64,000 nt of DNA from Thalassospira marina (GTDB lineage: Bacteria; Pseudomonadota; Alphaproteobacteria; Rhodospirillales; Thalassospiraceae): the NCBI RefSeq assembly GCF_002844375.1, contig NZ_CP024199.1, forward strand, positions 2,058,001-2,122,000. Reading direction: 5' to 3'. The notes under the pieces were generated by a model. It saw only the letters and a list, made by a program, of their open reading frames with translations, had not been told where the DNA came from and made no database searches. Shown one piece after another: positions 44,112 through 53,185 of the stretch; positions within the stretch are counted from its first letter, which is position 1; every line of letters begins with the position of its first letter. The position numbers and the translations under genes were made by a program.

Positions 44112-45617
44112 ATGGTTTCAGCCCGTAAACAAGCGGATGCCGGACATAGCGTCCACAAGATCGGTGGAACGTCCATGACGCAGGTTCAGGCTGTGATGGA
44201 TAATATTCTGGTTGGTGATCGCGACGAGAGCGATCTTTATAACCGGATTTTCGTTGTTTCGGCCTATGGCGGATTTACCGACCTGCTGCTTGAAAACAAG
44301 AAAACCGGCGAGGCCGGCGTTTATCAACTTTATGCCGGTTCGGAAACCGACTGGGCATGGGGTGATGCGCTTAACAAGGTCGCCGATCGAATGTGCGCCC
44401 TGAATGAAGAAATCTTCCAGGATCAGAATGACCTGAAACTGGCAAATTCCTTTGTCCAGGAACGCGTTGAAGGCACGCGTAGCTGCCTGATGGATTTGCA
44501 TCGCCTATGCAGCTTTGGCCATTTCAAGCTGGAAAAGCATTTGCTGACCGTGCGTGAAATGCTAAGCGCCATCGGCGAAGCCCATAGCGCGCACAACACC
44601 ATGCTTCTGTTGCGTGGCAAAGGCGTGAATGCGGTATTTGCCGACCTGTCTGGTTGGCGCGAACCCGAAGCATCGACACTTGATGAACGCATCAACAGCG
44701 TTTTTGAAAATATCGATGTCAAATCGCAAATGCCGATCGTGACCGGGTATGCCCAGTGCAGCGAAGGCTTGATGAGCATTTATGGCCGCGGCTATAGCGA
44801 AGTGACCTTTTCGCGTATTGCCTGCCTGACGGGGGCGCATGAAGCCATCATTCACAAGGAATTCCACCTGAGCAGTGCCGACCCGCGCATTGTTGGTGAA
44901 GATGCCGTGCGCCCGATTGGCCGTACCAGCTATGACGTTGCTGATCAGCTTTCAAATATGGGTATGGAGGCCATTCATCCGCGTGCTGCCAAAGGCTTGC
45001 GCCAGAATGGTATTCCGCTGCGCATTGCCAACACGTTTGAGCCGGAACATCCGGGTACCGTGATTGACGATGACTTTCATCCTGATGAAAGCCGCGTCGA
45101 GATCGTTACCGGTATTGGCACGTCGTTCGAGATCGAGGTGTTCAACCAGGATATGGTTGGTGTACCGGGTGCCGAAGAAGAAGTGCTGAGCGTTCTGAAA
45201 CGTTACAAGGTTCCGACCGTTACCAAGAACCTGAATGCGAATACCATTACGCATTATGTTTCGGCACCGCTTAAGCAGATCCGTCGCTGCGTGGAAGAAA
45301 TTGAGAGCCGCCAGCCGGAGGCATCGGTTAAAACCCGCAAGGTAGCGATTGTATCGGTCATTGGTGCAAATATCAGCCAGCCGGGCCTGTTTGCCCGTGC
45401 GGTCAGTATTCTTGATGATGCTGGTGTTGAACTGGTTGCCAGCCATTCGCCCAGCCGCCGTGTTGATTTGCAGTTTGTTGTTGCCGAAGGCGACTTCAAC
45501 AAGGCGATCATCGCCCTGCATCGCGGCCTGGTGGAAGGCAAAAAATCAGCCACCGCCACCAAGACCAAAAACAGCAAGGATGATGGCGACAATGTTGGTG
45601 AACTGGCTGCGGCCTGA
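44112..45617 (+). CDS. ask: Ectoine-associated aspartate kinase (Ask_Ect)
   Basis: Phosphorylates aspartate to start the route to aspartate semialdehyde, the precursor used by EctB. The 501-residue protein has the kinase start VHKIGGTSMT that marks the ectoine-linked Ask branch, and HLSSADPRIVG in the substrate loop. Two C-terminal ACT-type segments (IEVFNQDMVGVPG and VSVIGANISQPGLFARAV) are regulatory. These special kinases are thought to escape normal feedback by lysine and threonine. AAAGGAGG precedes ATG 44112. It ends with a strong terminator. Confidence 0.95.
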   Translation: MVSARKQADAGHSVHKIGGTSMTQVQAVMDNILVGDRDESDLYNRIFVVSAYGGFTDLLLENKKTGEAGVYQLYAGSETDWAWGDALNKVADRMCALNEEIFQDQNDLKLANSFVQERVEGTRSCLMDLHRLCSFGHFKLEKHLLTVREMLSAIGEAHSAHNTMLLLRGKGVNAVFADLSGWREPEASTLDERINSVFENIDVKSQMPIVTGYAQCSEGLMSIYGRGYSEVTFSRIACLTGAHEAIIHKEFHLSSADPRIVGEDAVRPIGRTSYDVADQLSNMGMEAIHPRAAKGLRQNGIPLRIANTFEPEHPGTVIDDDFHPDESRVEIVTGIGTSFEIEVFNQDMVGVPGAEEEVLSVLKRYKVPTVTKNLNANTITHYVSAPLKQIRRCVEEIESRQPEASVKTRKVAIVSVIGANISQPGLFARAVSILDDAGVELVASHSPSRRVDLQFVVAEGDFNKAIIALHRGLVEGKKSATATKTKNSKDDGDNVGELAAA

Positions 45618-45650
45618 CGCCAACACCCTGTTCACATCATGCTGAATTTA

Positions 45651-45682
45651 AAGGCCCGCAGATGATTTTGCGGGCCTTTTTT
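45651..45682 (+). terminator. Terminator of the ectoine operon
   Basis: GGCCCGCA pairs with TGCGGGCC around an 8-base loop and is followed by six T residues. It lies 36 bases past the ask stop. Confidence 0.9.
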
Positions 45683-45781
45683 GTATCTGGCCTTTGTGTG
45701 ACTTGAAGTCAGTCAAAGATCACGGTACCAGCAATAACCCCGTTCTTTTGCATCATCCCCGAACCAAGCGGAGCCCAGCCC

Positions 45782-46624
45782 ATGTCAGCCACCAGCAACC
45801 GCCCTGCCATTGACCAGTTATTGCAGGTCATGAAGCAATTGCGTGATCCCGAAAATGGCTGCCCGTGGGACATTGAACAGGATTTTTCCACCATCGCCCC
45901 CTACACCATCGAAGAAGCCTATGAAGTGGCGGATGCGATTGCCAATAACGATATGGTGGAGTTGCGTGAAGAACTGGGTGATTTGCTGTTGCAGGTGGTT
46001 TTTCATTCGCAAATGGCTGAAGAACAAAAACTGTTTTCGTTCAACGATGTTGCCCAAAGCATCAATGATAAAATGATTGCCCGGCACCCGCATGTGTTTG
46101 GCGAAATTGATGCCAAAACCGCCGATCATGTTAATCAGAACTGGGAAAAGCTGAAAGCCGCCGAACGCCAGCGCAAGGCGGACCGCAAAGGCAATGAAAC
46201 GCCAAGCGCGCTTGATGGTGTGGCATCCGCCCTGCCAGCGCTGATGCGGGCCGAAAAACTGACGAAGCGTGCGGCACGTGTTGGATTTGACTGGCCCGAT
46301 ATTGAACAGGTGTTTGACAAGCTGAGTGAAGAGATCGGTGAATTGCGCGCCGAGCTGACAGAAAACCCGGTGCAGGACCGCCTGGAGGATGAATTGGGCG
46401 ACATGCTGTTTGTGATGGCAAATCTTGCCCGCAAAATGCAGGTGGACCCGGAAGTTGCCCTGCGCCGTGCGAACCACAAATTCACCCGGCGCTTTCAATT
46501 CATCGAAAAGGAGTTGGCCGGGCGCGGCAAAACACCGGGGCAGTCCAGCCTTGAGGAAATGGATGCACTTTGGAATGCAGCCAAGGTCGAAGAACGAAAA
46601 ACAACTACCAAACCGCAGGAATAA
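45782..46624 (+). CDS. mazG: Nucleoside triphosphate pyrophosphohydrolase MazG
   Basis: Hydrolyses (d)NTPs and ppGpp-related substrates to monophosphates, limiting mutagenic or stress nucleotides. The 280-residue protein has two tandem MazG domains. The first carries TIEEAYEVADAI and REELGDLLLQVVFHS; the second carries SEEIGELRAEL and DELGDMLFVMANLARK, both with the metal-binding EExxE and ExxD patterns. GCPWDIEQDF is the N-terminal signature. ATG 45782 has GCGGAG upstream. It is monocistronic or joined with the following permease gene. Confidence 0.94.
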   Translation: MSATSNRPAIDQLLQVMKQLRDPENGCPWDIEQDFSTIAPYTIEEAYEVADAIANNDMVELREELGDLLLQVVFHSQMAEEQKLFSFNDVAQSINDKMIARHPHVFGEIDAKTADHVNQNWEKLKAAERQRKADRKGNETPSALDGVASALPALMRAEKLTKRAARVGFDWPDIEQVFDKLSEEIGELRAELTENPVQDRLEDELGDMLFVMANLARKMQVDPEVALRRANHKFTRRFQFIEKELAGRGKTPGQSSLEEMDALWNAAKVEERKTTTKPQE

Positions 46625-46693
46625 TTTTCACATTCCACTTTCAACAAATACCACAATGCATTGTTTTATTTAAATGATGAGGCCTTTTTATAA

Positions 46694-47431
46694 ATGACAG
46701 CCAGTTACGTCGCCATTGTCCTGCTGGGGGCGTTCGCTGGTGGGTTTGTAAATGGCTTGGCCGGGTTTGGTACGGGCCTTGTGGCACTGGGCATCTGGCT
46801 TCATGTGATTGATCCGCTTTATGGCGCACCACTGGTGGCGATTTGTTCTGTTGCCGGGCAGTTGCAAACATTGCCGGCAATCTGGCATGCGGTGAATATC
46901 CGCCGGTTATTGCCAATGCTGGTGGGCGGGGTTTTGGGTATTCCAGTTGGTATCCTGCTTTTGGGGCATATGGCGCCGGATCTGTTTCGCCTGTCCCTGG
47001 GGCTGTTTTTGATCGCCTTTGCCATTTTCATGATGTTCAACCGGTCACTACCGGCGATGCGTTGGGGCAGCAAAAAGACCGAAGGCATGGTGGGGTTTTG
47101 TGGCGGGATATTGGGTGGTCTGGCGGGGCTTTCCGGGCCGCTGCCAACCATATGGGTAACCCTCAAACGCTGGGAAAAGGATGAACGGCGCAGCGTTTTT
47201 CAGATGTTCAATTTGACCATTCTGGCCTGTGTTGCCATTTCACATCTAGCAATTGACGGGATAACAGTTGCGTTTTCCCAATTGGTGTTAATCGCCCTGC
47301 CCGGCACATTTGTTGGTGCCTTTGCGGGCATCCGGCTTTATCGACGGTTAAACGACCATCGTTATAATCTGCTGGTTCTGATTATGCTGGCGATATCCGG
47401 GATAACACTGGTGGTTTCGGAAATCGGCTAA
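46694..47431 (+). CDS. TSUP-family membrane permease (TauE/SafE type)
   Basis: A 245-residue, very hydrophobic protein with about eight membrane spans. The N-terminal GAFAGGFVNGLAGFGTGLV repeat-type glycine-rich motif recurs in altered form near the middle (GFCGGILGGLAGLSGPLPTI), as in TSUP/DUF81 exporters of sulfite, sulfonates or small organosulfur compounds. The real substrate is unknown. The ribosome-binding site is weak (GATGAGG about 15 bases upstream). It converges on the inositol-phosphatase-family gene with only 8 bases between stops. Confidence 0.88.
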   Translation: MTASYVAIVLLGAFAGGFVNGLAGFGTGLVALGIWLHVIDPLYGAPLVAICSVAGQLQTLPAIWHAVNIRRLLPMLVGGVLGIPVGILLLGHMAPDLFRLSLGLFLIAFAIFMMFNRSLPAMRWGSKKTEGMVGFCGGILGGLAGLSGPLPTIWVTLKRWEKDERRSVFQMFNLTILACVAISHLAIDGITVAFSQLVLIALPGTFVGAFAGIRLYRRLNDHRYNLLVLIMLAISGITLVVSEIG

Positions 47432-47439
47432 CATATAGC

Positions 47440-48273
47440 TTAGCTGGCTTTCTTTCCAAACACGGGCAAAAGCAACGTATTCACCTCATCCCACAGCTCG
47501 GCCGAGGATGCGCAGATCAATGCCGGGCCATCACCATTTGCCTGATAATCACGAAATACGCCATCAATCGAAATATAACGGGCAATACCGCCAGCCTCGC
47601 TGACCAATAAGGTGCCAGGGGCATGATCCCACGGTTTAAGGGTCCTATAGGCGCAAAAATCGTAATTACCCTGGGCGATATCCTCATATTCGGCGCCACA
47701 GCAGGAATAGTGCGATAGTTTTTCAAAAAAATTATGATGCCCGTGCGCCTTTACCAGCCGGTCGCGGGCATAGGAAATAAGGAAGCCACGGGCTGATGCA
47801 GCAGACGTAACATCACTGCGAACCGTGACCTGTTTTCCATTATGGAAGGTGCCACTGCCCTTTTCCGCAACGGTGACATCACCCGTGATCGGGTCCACGA
47901 TCCAGGCGGCGATGGTAACGCCATCGCGATAAAGAGCCAGCATGGATCGAAACGGTTGGCGCTGATGGGCAAAGTTTTTCGTGCCATCCACCGGGTCAAT
48001 GATCCAGATTGGGGCATTGTCAGCAAAAACACGGCCCTGCAAACCAGCATCATGGTGGGCGGCTTCCTCGCCCAGCGCGACACTGCCCGGAAGCAGTGCC
48101 GTTAATCGCTGGGTCAGGATGCGTTCTGCCTCGGTATCGGCAATGGTTACCAGATCCTGGGCATGGGTTTTGATGTCGATATCACCGGCATCAAGCTGTC
48201 CGAATCGTGGCGCAATTTCCTCGGCGGCGACTTCACGGATAATGGTTGTTACCTTGTCTATATCCGGTGTCAT
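47440..48273 (-). CDS. Inositol monophosphatase-family phosphatase
   Basis: A 277-residue Mg-dependent phosphatase of the IMPase/CysQ/HisN superfamily. The metal-binding segments are GEEAAHHD, IWIIDPVDGTKNF and LKPWDHAPGTLLVSEAGG. Substrate could be inositol phosphate, histidinol phosphate or PAP; the sequence does not decide. The frame runs to 48339, but ATG 48273 starts with MTPDIDKVTTIIREVAAEE and has AGGAAAA upstream. It follows hflX after 29 bases and may be the last gene of the ntr-hfq run. Confidence 0.9.
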   Translation of the reverse strand: MTPDIDKVTTIIREVAAEEIAPRFGQLDAGDIDIKTHAQDLVTIADTEAERILTQRLTALLPGSVALGEEAAHHDAGLQGRVFADNAPIWIIDPVDGTKNFAHQRQPFRSMLALYRDGVTIAAWIVDPITGDVTVAEKGSGTFHNGKQVTVRSDVTSAASARGFLISYARDRLVKAHGHHNFFEKLSHYSCCGAEYEDIAQGNYDFCAYRTLKPWDHAPGTLLVSEAGGIARYISIDGVFRDYQANGDGPALICASSAELWDEVNTLLLPVFGKKAS

Positions 48274-48302
48274 CACATCGGTTTTCCTGCGTTGTTTTCG
48301 GG

Positions 48303-49682
48303 TTAGAGGGAATAAAGTTCCAGTCCGTTTTTCTGGCACCAGTCCTCGAACCGACCGAGACGTGTTTCATCAAGGCGGATTTCAATACTGATACCGTCAT
48401 TGCCTTCAATGCGGTTCAAAACCTCACCCTGCTGATAAAGCCCGGCCAGGGCCTTACCATTGGCATAAGGTACCAGAACCTGAAAGACCGGCATTTCAGC
48501 CGTCAGACGGTTTTCAACCAGACGCAACAGATTATCGCAGTTTTCGCCTGTCAGGGCCGAAACGACGATGGTGTTGTCCTGGCGGCTGCTTTGTTCAAGC
48601 ACGGCAAGGCGGTCTTCTTCATCAAGAAGATCGGCCTTGTTCATGGCTTCAACCAGTTCAGCCCCGTCAATCACCTGCTGCAGCCCCAGTTCCTTGAGAA
48701 CTTCAAGCACGTCCTGCTTTTGCGCATCGGTTTCAGGTGATGAAGCATCACGCACATGCACAATCAGATCGGCTTCCAGCACTTCTTCCAGGGTTGCACG
48801 GAAGGCGGCAACAAGGTCGTGCGGCAGATCGGAAACGAAACCCACCGTGTCAGACAGGATCACCTTGCGGCCGCTGGGAAGTTCCAGCCCGCGCATGGTG
48901 GGGTCCAGTGTGGCAAACAGCATGTCTTCGGCAAAAACCTCGGACTGGGTCAGCCGGTTAAACAGCGTTGATTTCCCGGCATTGGTATAACCAACCAGGG
49001 CGACAATCGGATAAGGAACGCGACGGCGTGCCTTGCGGTGCAAATCACGGGTCCGTTTCACTTCCTCAAGTTCGCGACGCAGCTTTGCCAGCTTGTCACC
49101 GATCAGGCGGCGGTCAATTTCGATCTGTCTTTCACCCGGGCCAGCCAAAAAGCCACGGCCACCACGCTGGCGTTCAAGGTGCGTCCATGTACGCACCAGA
49201 CGCGAACGCTGATAGCTTAGCAGCGCAAGCTGAACCTGCAGGCTGCCTTCACGGGTTTGCGCACGGTTTGCAAAGATCTCGAGGATCAGGCCGGTGCGGT
49301 CAATGACCTTGGCCTTCCATGCGCGTTCAAGGTTACGTTGCTGAATAGGTGTCAACTGGCCATTGACCATAACCAGATCGGCTTCTTCGTCACGGATCCA
49401 GTCGCCGATTTTTTCGACGGTTCCTGTCCCGAAAAGCGTTGCCGGGCGTGGCTTTGCCACCGAGACGATTTCCGCCCCGGCCACATCAAAGTCAAGCGCA
49501 CCTGTCAGATTTACGGCTTCGTCCAGACGCGACTGTGCGTCACGCCAAACCGAAGCGGCGTCCATACGTTTGGGATCCGGGTGGATCACCAAGACGCGGG
49601 GGCGAGCGTCTTTATCGTCCACCCCCGATGTCAAAGTTTCGTCAGCTATTTTCTTCGTCCGTTGCAGGCTGGCTTGGATCAA
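48303..49682 (-). CDS. hflX: GTPase HflX
   Basis: Ribosome-associated GTPase that rescues or splits stalled ribosomes after stress. The 459-residue protein has an N-terminal HflX domain, GTP-binding motifs VGYTNAGKSTLF (G1), DTVGFVSDLPHDLV (G3) and NKADLLDE (G4). The GGRGFLAGPGERQIEIDRR linker is family-specific. The longest start is TTG 49682, which overlaps hfq by 41 bases; GTG 49622 or TTG 49634 just past the hfq stop are alternatives. hfq-hflX adjacency is classical and suggests co-regulation. Confidence 0.94.
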   Translation of the reverse strand: MIQASLQRTKKIADETLTSGVDDKDARPRVLVIHPDPKRMDAASVWRDAQSRLDEAVNLTGALDFDVAGAEIVSVAKPRPATLFGTGTVEKIGDWIRDEEADLVMVNGQLTPIQQRNLERAWKAKVIDRTGLILEIFANRAQTREGSLQVQLALLSYQRSRLVRTWTHLERQRGGRGFLAGPGERQIEIDRRLIGDKLAKLRRELEEVKRTRDLHRKARRRVPYPIVALVGYTNAGKSTLFNRLTQSEVFAEDMLFATLDPTMRGLELPSGRKVILSDTVGFVSDLPHDLVAAFRATLEEVLEADLIVHVRDASSPETDAQKQDVLEVLKELGLQQVIDGAELVEAMNKADLLDEEDRLAVLEQSSRQDNTIVVSALTGENCDNLLRLVENRLTAEMPVFQVLVPYANGKALAGLYQQGEVLNRIEGNDGISIEIRLDETRLGRFEDWCQKNGLELYSL

Positions 49683-49899
49683 ACAGTTTAATGGGCGTCG
49701 TCGGCATTACCGTCGAAATCGCGTGTTTGTAAACAAGCTGTGTGTGGGCATCGCGCCGCAGCAAAACAGAAAAATTGTCAAACCAGGTAATGATACCCTG
49801 AAGTTTAACTCCGTTGACCAGAAATACGGTAACCGGCGTTTTGTTTTTACGGCAATAATTCAGGAATACGTCCTGAACATTTTGTGATTTTTCCGCCAT
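49642..49899 (-). CDS. hfq: RNA chaperone Hfq
   Basis: Hexameric Sm-like protein that pairs small RNAs with mRNAs. The 85-residue sequence carries the Sm1 motif (VFLVNGVKLQGIITWFDNF) and the Sm2 motif (LVYKHAISTVMP). The C-terminus is short, as in most alphaproteobacteria. It lies between the HAD phosphatase and hflX at the end of the ntr supercluster. The 123-base upstream gap may hold an extra promoter. Confidence 0.97.
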   Translation of the reverse strand: MAEKSQNVQDVFLNYCRKNKTPVTVFLVNGVKLQGIITWFDNFSVLLRRDAHTQLVYKHAISTVMPTTPIKLFDPSQPATDEENS

Positions 49900-50022
49900 T
49901 GGTTAGACCTAGCCTTCTTTTATGAGCGTTTTTTTGGTTTTGGGCGGCCAAGGAAAATACCGAACCGATAACCCCTTGTGGAAGTTACGGTTCGCGTCCC
50001 ACCTTCTTATGACCTGGTGAAA

Positions 50023-50706
50023 CTATAAGGCTTTCCTTAAGTGTTTTACAACCCCTGCAAGCTCTTCGCAATCAGGGAAATGCCAATCAGGGCAAAAAGC
50101 AGCCGTTTCCGCGGCATCGGCACCACCTGTGACCTCGTCACCAACGATAATGGCAACGGCGCCAGCATTGCGCGCGCACTGGATATCAACGACGCTATCG
50201 CCGACAAACCACAGAGTCCCACCTTGCATTGCAGCATTTTCACCCAAAGCCATATGAACCGGGTCCAAAGCGGGCTTATCCTGCGGTGCATCTGTTGCCC
50301 CAACCTGTTCGCCAAAAAAATGGCTCCAGTCCAGATGGGCGACCTCGGCCCGGAGAAAATCGCCATGCTTGTTGCTGACAATCGCGGTGTAAATCCCTGC
50401 TTCTTTCAGGGCCAGCAAAAGATCATGCGCGCCTTTGAGGGGCTGCAGTTTTTCAAGATGGATCCGGTGGAAATGTTCGTAAAAGCGGTCTTTGGCTTTT
50501 TCCCAATCATCCCCGAACAGGGCTGGAAAACTGTCACGCAGCGACCGGGCAACACGAATATGGGCTTCTTCCATGGTCCAGCGTTCAAGGCCGTAATCAT
50601 CAAATGTCAAATTCAGCGCAACGAGAATCGGACCCCAGCTATCAACAAGGGTATTGTCCCAATCAAACAGGACGGCATCAGGGCGCGTAAGTTCTGGTTT
50701 TGACAT
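50023..50706 (-). CDS. HAD-family phosphatase (phosphoglycolate-phosphatase-like)
   Basis: A 227-residue haloacid-dehalogenase-fold hydrolase. Motif I is FDWDNTLVDSW with nucleophile and acid aspartates, motif II is IVSNKHG, motif III is the lysine in PQDKPALDP, and motif IV is FVGDSVVDIQCARNAG. A helical cap (about residues 30-90) places it near Gph/PGP-type enzymes. ATG 50706 is chosen; the upstream extension to 50793 has no family support. It sits 108 bases after the transaminase gene. Substrate not determined. Confidence 0.88.
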   Translation of the reverse strand: MSKPELTRPDAVLFDWDNTLVDSWGPILVALNLTFDDYGLERWTMEEAHIRVARSLRDSFPALFGDDWEKAKDRFYEHFHRIHLEKLQPLKGAHDLLLALKEAGIYTAIVSNKHGDFLRAEVAHLDWSHFFGEQVGATDAPQDKPALDPVHMALGENAAMQGGTLWFVGDSVVDIQCARNAGAVAIIVGDEVTGGADAAETAAFCPDWHFPDCEELAGVVKHLRKAL

Positions 50707-50814
50707 TGTAATAATTTCAGTTTGCTGGAAGGAAAAACACTGCCCTGCCCGATAATGACGGTTTATCGCAGGACGGGGAAACCGGGCTATCACCCCTGCC
50801 CGGCACGGATTTGT

Positions 50815-51684
50815 TCAGCCACCGTTTTTGGCGGCATCCGCCAATTGTTCCATCGCGTCAAAATAGGCATCACGCAATGTTTTGGCGACCGGGCCCATTT
50901 CACCATTGCTGATCGCAACATTGTCAATTTTCCAAACCGGCATGACAAAGGTCGAAGCGCTGGAAACAAAGGCTTCACGCGCGTTTTGGGCTTCTTCAAC
51001 GGTGAAGGGGCGCTCTTCAAAACGAAAACCGTTTTCCCGGGCAAATTCCAGGATCGCCATGCGCGTGATACCGCGCAGGATGTTGTGATCTGCCTGGCGG
51101 GTCACAATCACATTGTCCTTGGTCACGATCCAGGCGTTCGAGGATGCGCCTTCGGTAACATAACCATCGGCATCAACCTGCCATGCTTCAAATGCTTTGG
51201 CTTGGCGTGCCTTTTGTTTGGCAAGGGCAGCTGGCAGCAGGCCGACAGTTTTGATATCGCGCCGCGCCCAGCGCTGATCGGGTGTCGTGATAACCGTTAC
51301 CGGTTTCACATCGCGCCCGGGGAACGCCTTGCTGCGCGCAGTGACCACAATGGTTGGCATTGCGGCATAGGGAAACGGAAAATCGCGCGGGGCAACACCG
51401 CGGGTCACCTGAAAATAAACCAGCCCGTCACGCACCAGATTAACCCGCACCATCCGGCGCAGCACCTGTGCCAGGGCTGCACGCGCCATGGGCATGGCAA
51501 TTTGCAGCTCGGACAGCGAACGTTCAAGGCGGTCGAGATGACCTTTTTCGTCAATAAGCTGGCCTTTATAAACCGCCACCACTTCGTAAACGCCATCGGC
51601 AAACTGAAAACCACGGTCTTCAACATGAACGGATGCTTCTGAATGCGGGACATAGCGTCCATTCACATAGGCAATGCGCGACAT
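50815..51684 (-). CDS. dat: D-amino-acid (D-alanine) aminotransferase
   Basis: A 289-residue fold-type IV PLP enzyme that moves amino groups between D-amino acids and 2-oxo acids. The catalytic lysine is K145 in RRDIKTVGLLPAALAKQKA, the same number as in Bacillus D-amino-acid transaminase. EGASSNAW near residue 180 and NILRGITR bind the cofactor. It lies between trkA and the HAD gene, a common alphaproteobacterial order. D-alanine/D-glutamate supply for peptidoglycan is the likely role. Other class IV enzymes (IlvE, PabC) are less likely by these residues. Confidence 0.92.
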   Translation of the reverse strand: MSRIAYVNGRYVPHSEASVHVEDRGFQFADGVYEVVAVYKGQLIDEKGHLDRLERSLSELQIAMPMARAALAQVLRRMVRVNLVRDGLVYFQVTRGVAPRDFPFPYAAMPTIVVTARSKAFPGRDVKPVTVITTPDQRWARRDIKTVGLLPAALAKQKARQAKAFEAWQVDADGYVTEGASSNAWIVTKDNVIVTRQADHNILRGITRMAILEFARENGFRFEERPFTVEEAQNAREAFVSSASTFVMPVWKIDNVAISNGEMGPVAKTLRDAYFDAMEQLADAAKNGG

Positions 51685-51759
51685 TTAATAATTCCCGGAT
51701 AAATCAATGTGGTGGCGGTTGTTTTAAAAGCTGGTTTGAAAACGCTATCTGCTGGCAGG

Positions 51760-53139
51760 TTAGAAATATTCCAGCCGGACAGCAAACATCTTTTCAACCT
51801 TTTTGATCTGTTCGGACCCGGCAAACACAACGATACGGTCATTTGCCTCGATCACGGTATTGGCACGCGGCATGACGACCTTTTCATCGCGCAGGATCGC
51901 ACCAAAAACCACGCCCGGCGGCATCGCGATATCCTTGATCGCCTTGCCAACAATCGGTGCCGTTTCAAGGGCTTCTGCCTCCAGAACCTCGCCAAAACCT
52001 TCGGACAGGCTGTGAACAGCACGGATACGGCCACGGCGCACATGTTGCAGAATGGTGGAAACCGTTGTCATACGCGGGCTGATAACCACATCAACACCCA
52101 GTTCGGACACCAGCGAGGTATAGGTGCTTTTATTCACCAGCGTTAAGGCGCGCGGACAGCCATATCGTTTGGCCAGCAGTGATGACAGAATATTGGTTTC
52201 GTCATCATTCGTCAGGGCGACTACGGCTTCGGCATTGGCGACGTTGGCTTCTTCAAGCAATTCAGGGTCAAGAACGTCCCCGCACAGAACCACGCTTTTC
52301 TTTGGCAGTTTCTGGGCGACGAAACGTGCGCGTTCCGGGTCGCTTTCGATCAGGCGTGTGGTAACACCGGGGAAGTTATTGTTAATTTCCTCGGCCAAAA
52401 ACAGGGCAATATTGCCGCCACCAAAAATAACAATGCGGCGGGCTTCCGGGTCTTCGTGACCAAAGGCCGACATTGCACGGTCGACCTGATCACTCGAAAC
52501 AGCCAGATACACCAGATCACCCGCCAGCATCTGGTCATCACCCTTGGGGTAAACCGGCTTGTCATTGCGGATCATGCCGAGGATCGAAATATTCAGATCC
52601 GGGAAAAGCTGATGAAGCTGGCGTAACGGCGTGTTGATAACCGGGCAATCTTCGTTACAGCGCAGACCCAGAATTTTCACCATATCATCGGCAAACGGGA
52701 TCATATCAAACGCACCCGGTGCCCGCAGGCGGCGCGCAACGGCACGGGCAACTTCCATTTCCGGTGAAATCACCACATCGATTGGCAGTTTTTCACGGCC
52801 AAACAACCCGGCCCATTCCGGCTGCAGGTAGGTCTGGCTGCGGATACGGGCGATTTTCGTCGGAACGTTAAACAAGGAATGCGCAACCTGGCAGGCCGTC
52901 ATATTGACTTCGTCGGCAAAGGTCACGGCAATCAGCATATCGGCCTCGTCCGCACCGGCCTGCTGCAGGACATCGGGGTGCGAACCAAAGCCGATAATGC
53001 CTTTGACTTCAAGGGTATCGGAAATTTTGCGGATCAGTTCTTCGGACTGATCAATCACTGTCACATCGTTTTGTTCGGCCGCAAGATATTTGGCAATGTG
53101 GAACCCCACCTGCCCCGCGCCGCAAATGATGACTTTCAT
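51760..53139 (-). CDS. trkA: Trk potassium-uptake regulatory protein TrkA
   Basis: Peripheral NAD-binding subunit that gates the TrkH/TrkG channel. The 459-residue protein has two RCK units. The first begins MKVIICGAGQVGFHIAKYLA; the second begins IVIFGGGNIALFLAEEI near residue 232. Each is followed by a TrkA_C domain. No trkH is nearby, so the channel is encoded elsewhere. The gene follows ntrX by 46 bases, the classical ntrYX-trkA linkage. Confidence 0.95.
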   Translation of the reverse strand: MKVIICGAGQVGFHIAKYLAAEQNDVTVIDQSEELIRKISDTLEVKGIIGFGSHPDVLQQAGADEADMLIAVTFADEVNMTACQVAHSLFNVPTKIARIRSQTYLQPEWAGLFGREKLPIDVVISPEMEVARAVARRLRAPGAFDMIPFADDMVKILGLRCNEDCPVINTPLRQLHQLFPDLNISILGMIRNDKPVYPKGDDQMLAGDLVYLAVSSDQVDRAMSAFGHEDPEARRIVIFGGGNIALFLAEEINNNFPGVTTRLIESDPERARFVAQKLPKKSVVLCGDVLDPELLEEANVANAEAVVALTNDDETNILSSLLAKRYGCPRALTLVNKSTYTSLVSELGVDVVISPRMTTVSTILQHVRRGRIRAVHSLSEGFGEVLEAEALETAPIVGKAIKDIAMPPGVVFGAILRDEKVVMPRANTVIEANDRIVVFAGSEQIKKVEKMFAVRLEYF

Positions 53140-53185
53140 TTAGATTTTCTCCTGATCAAAACCCTGCGGGTAAGAACCGGCGGCA

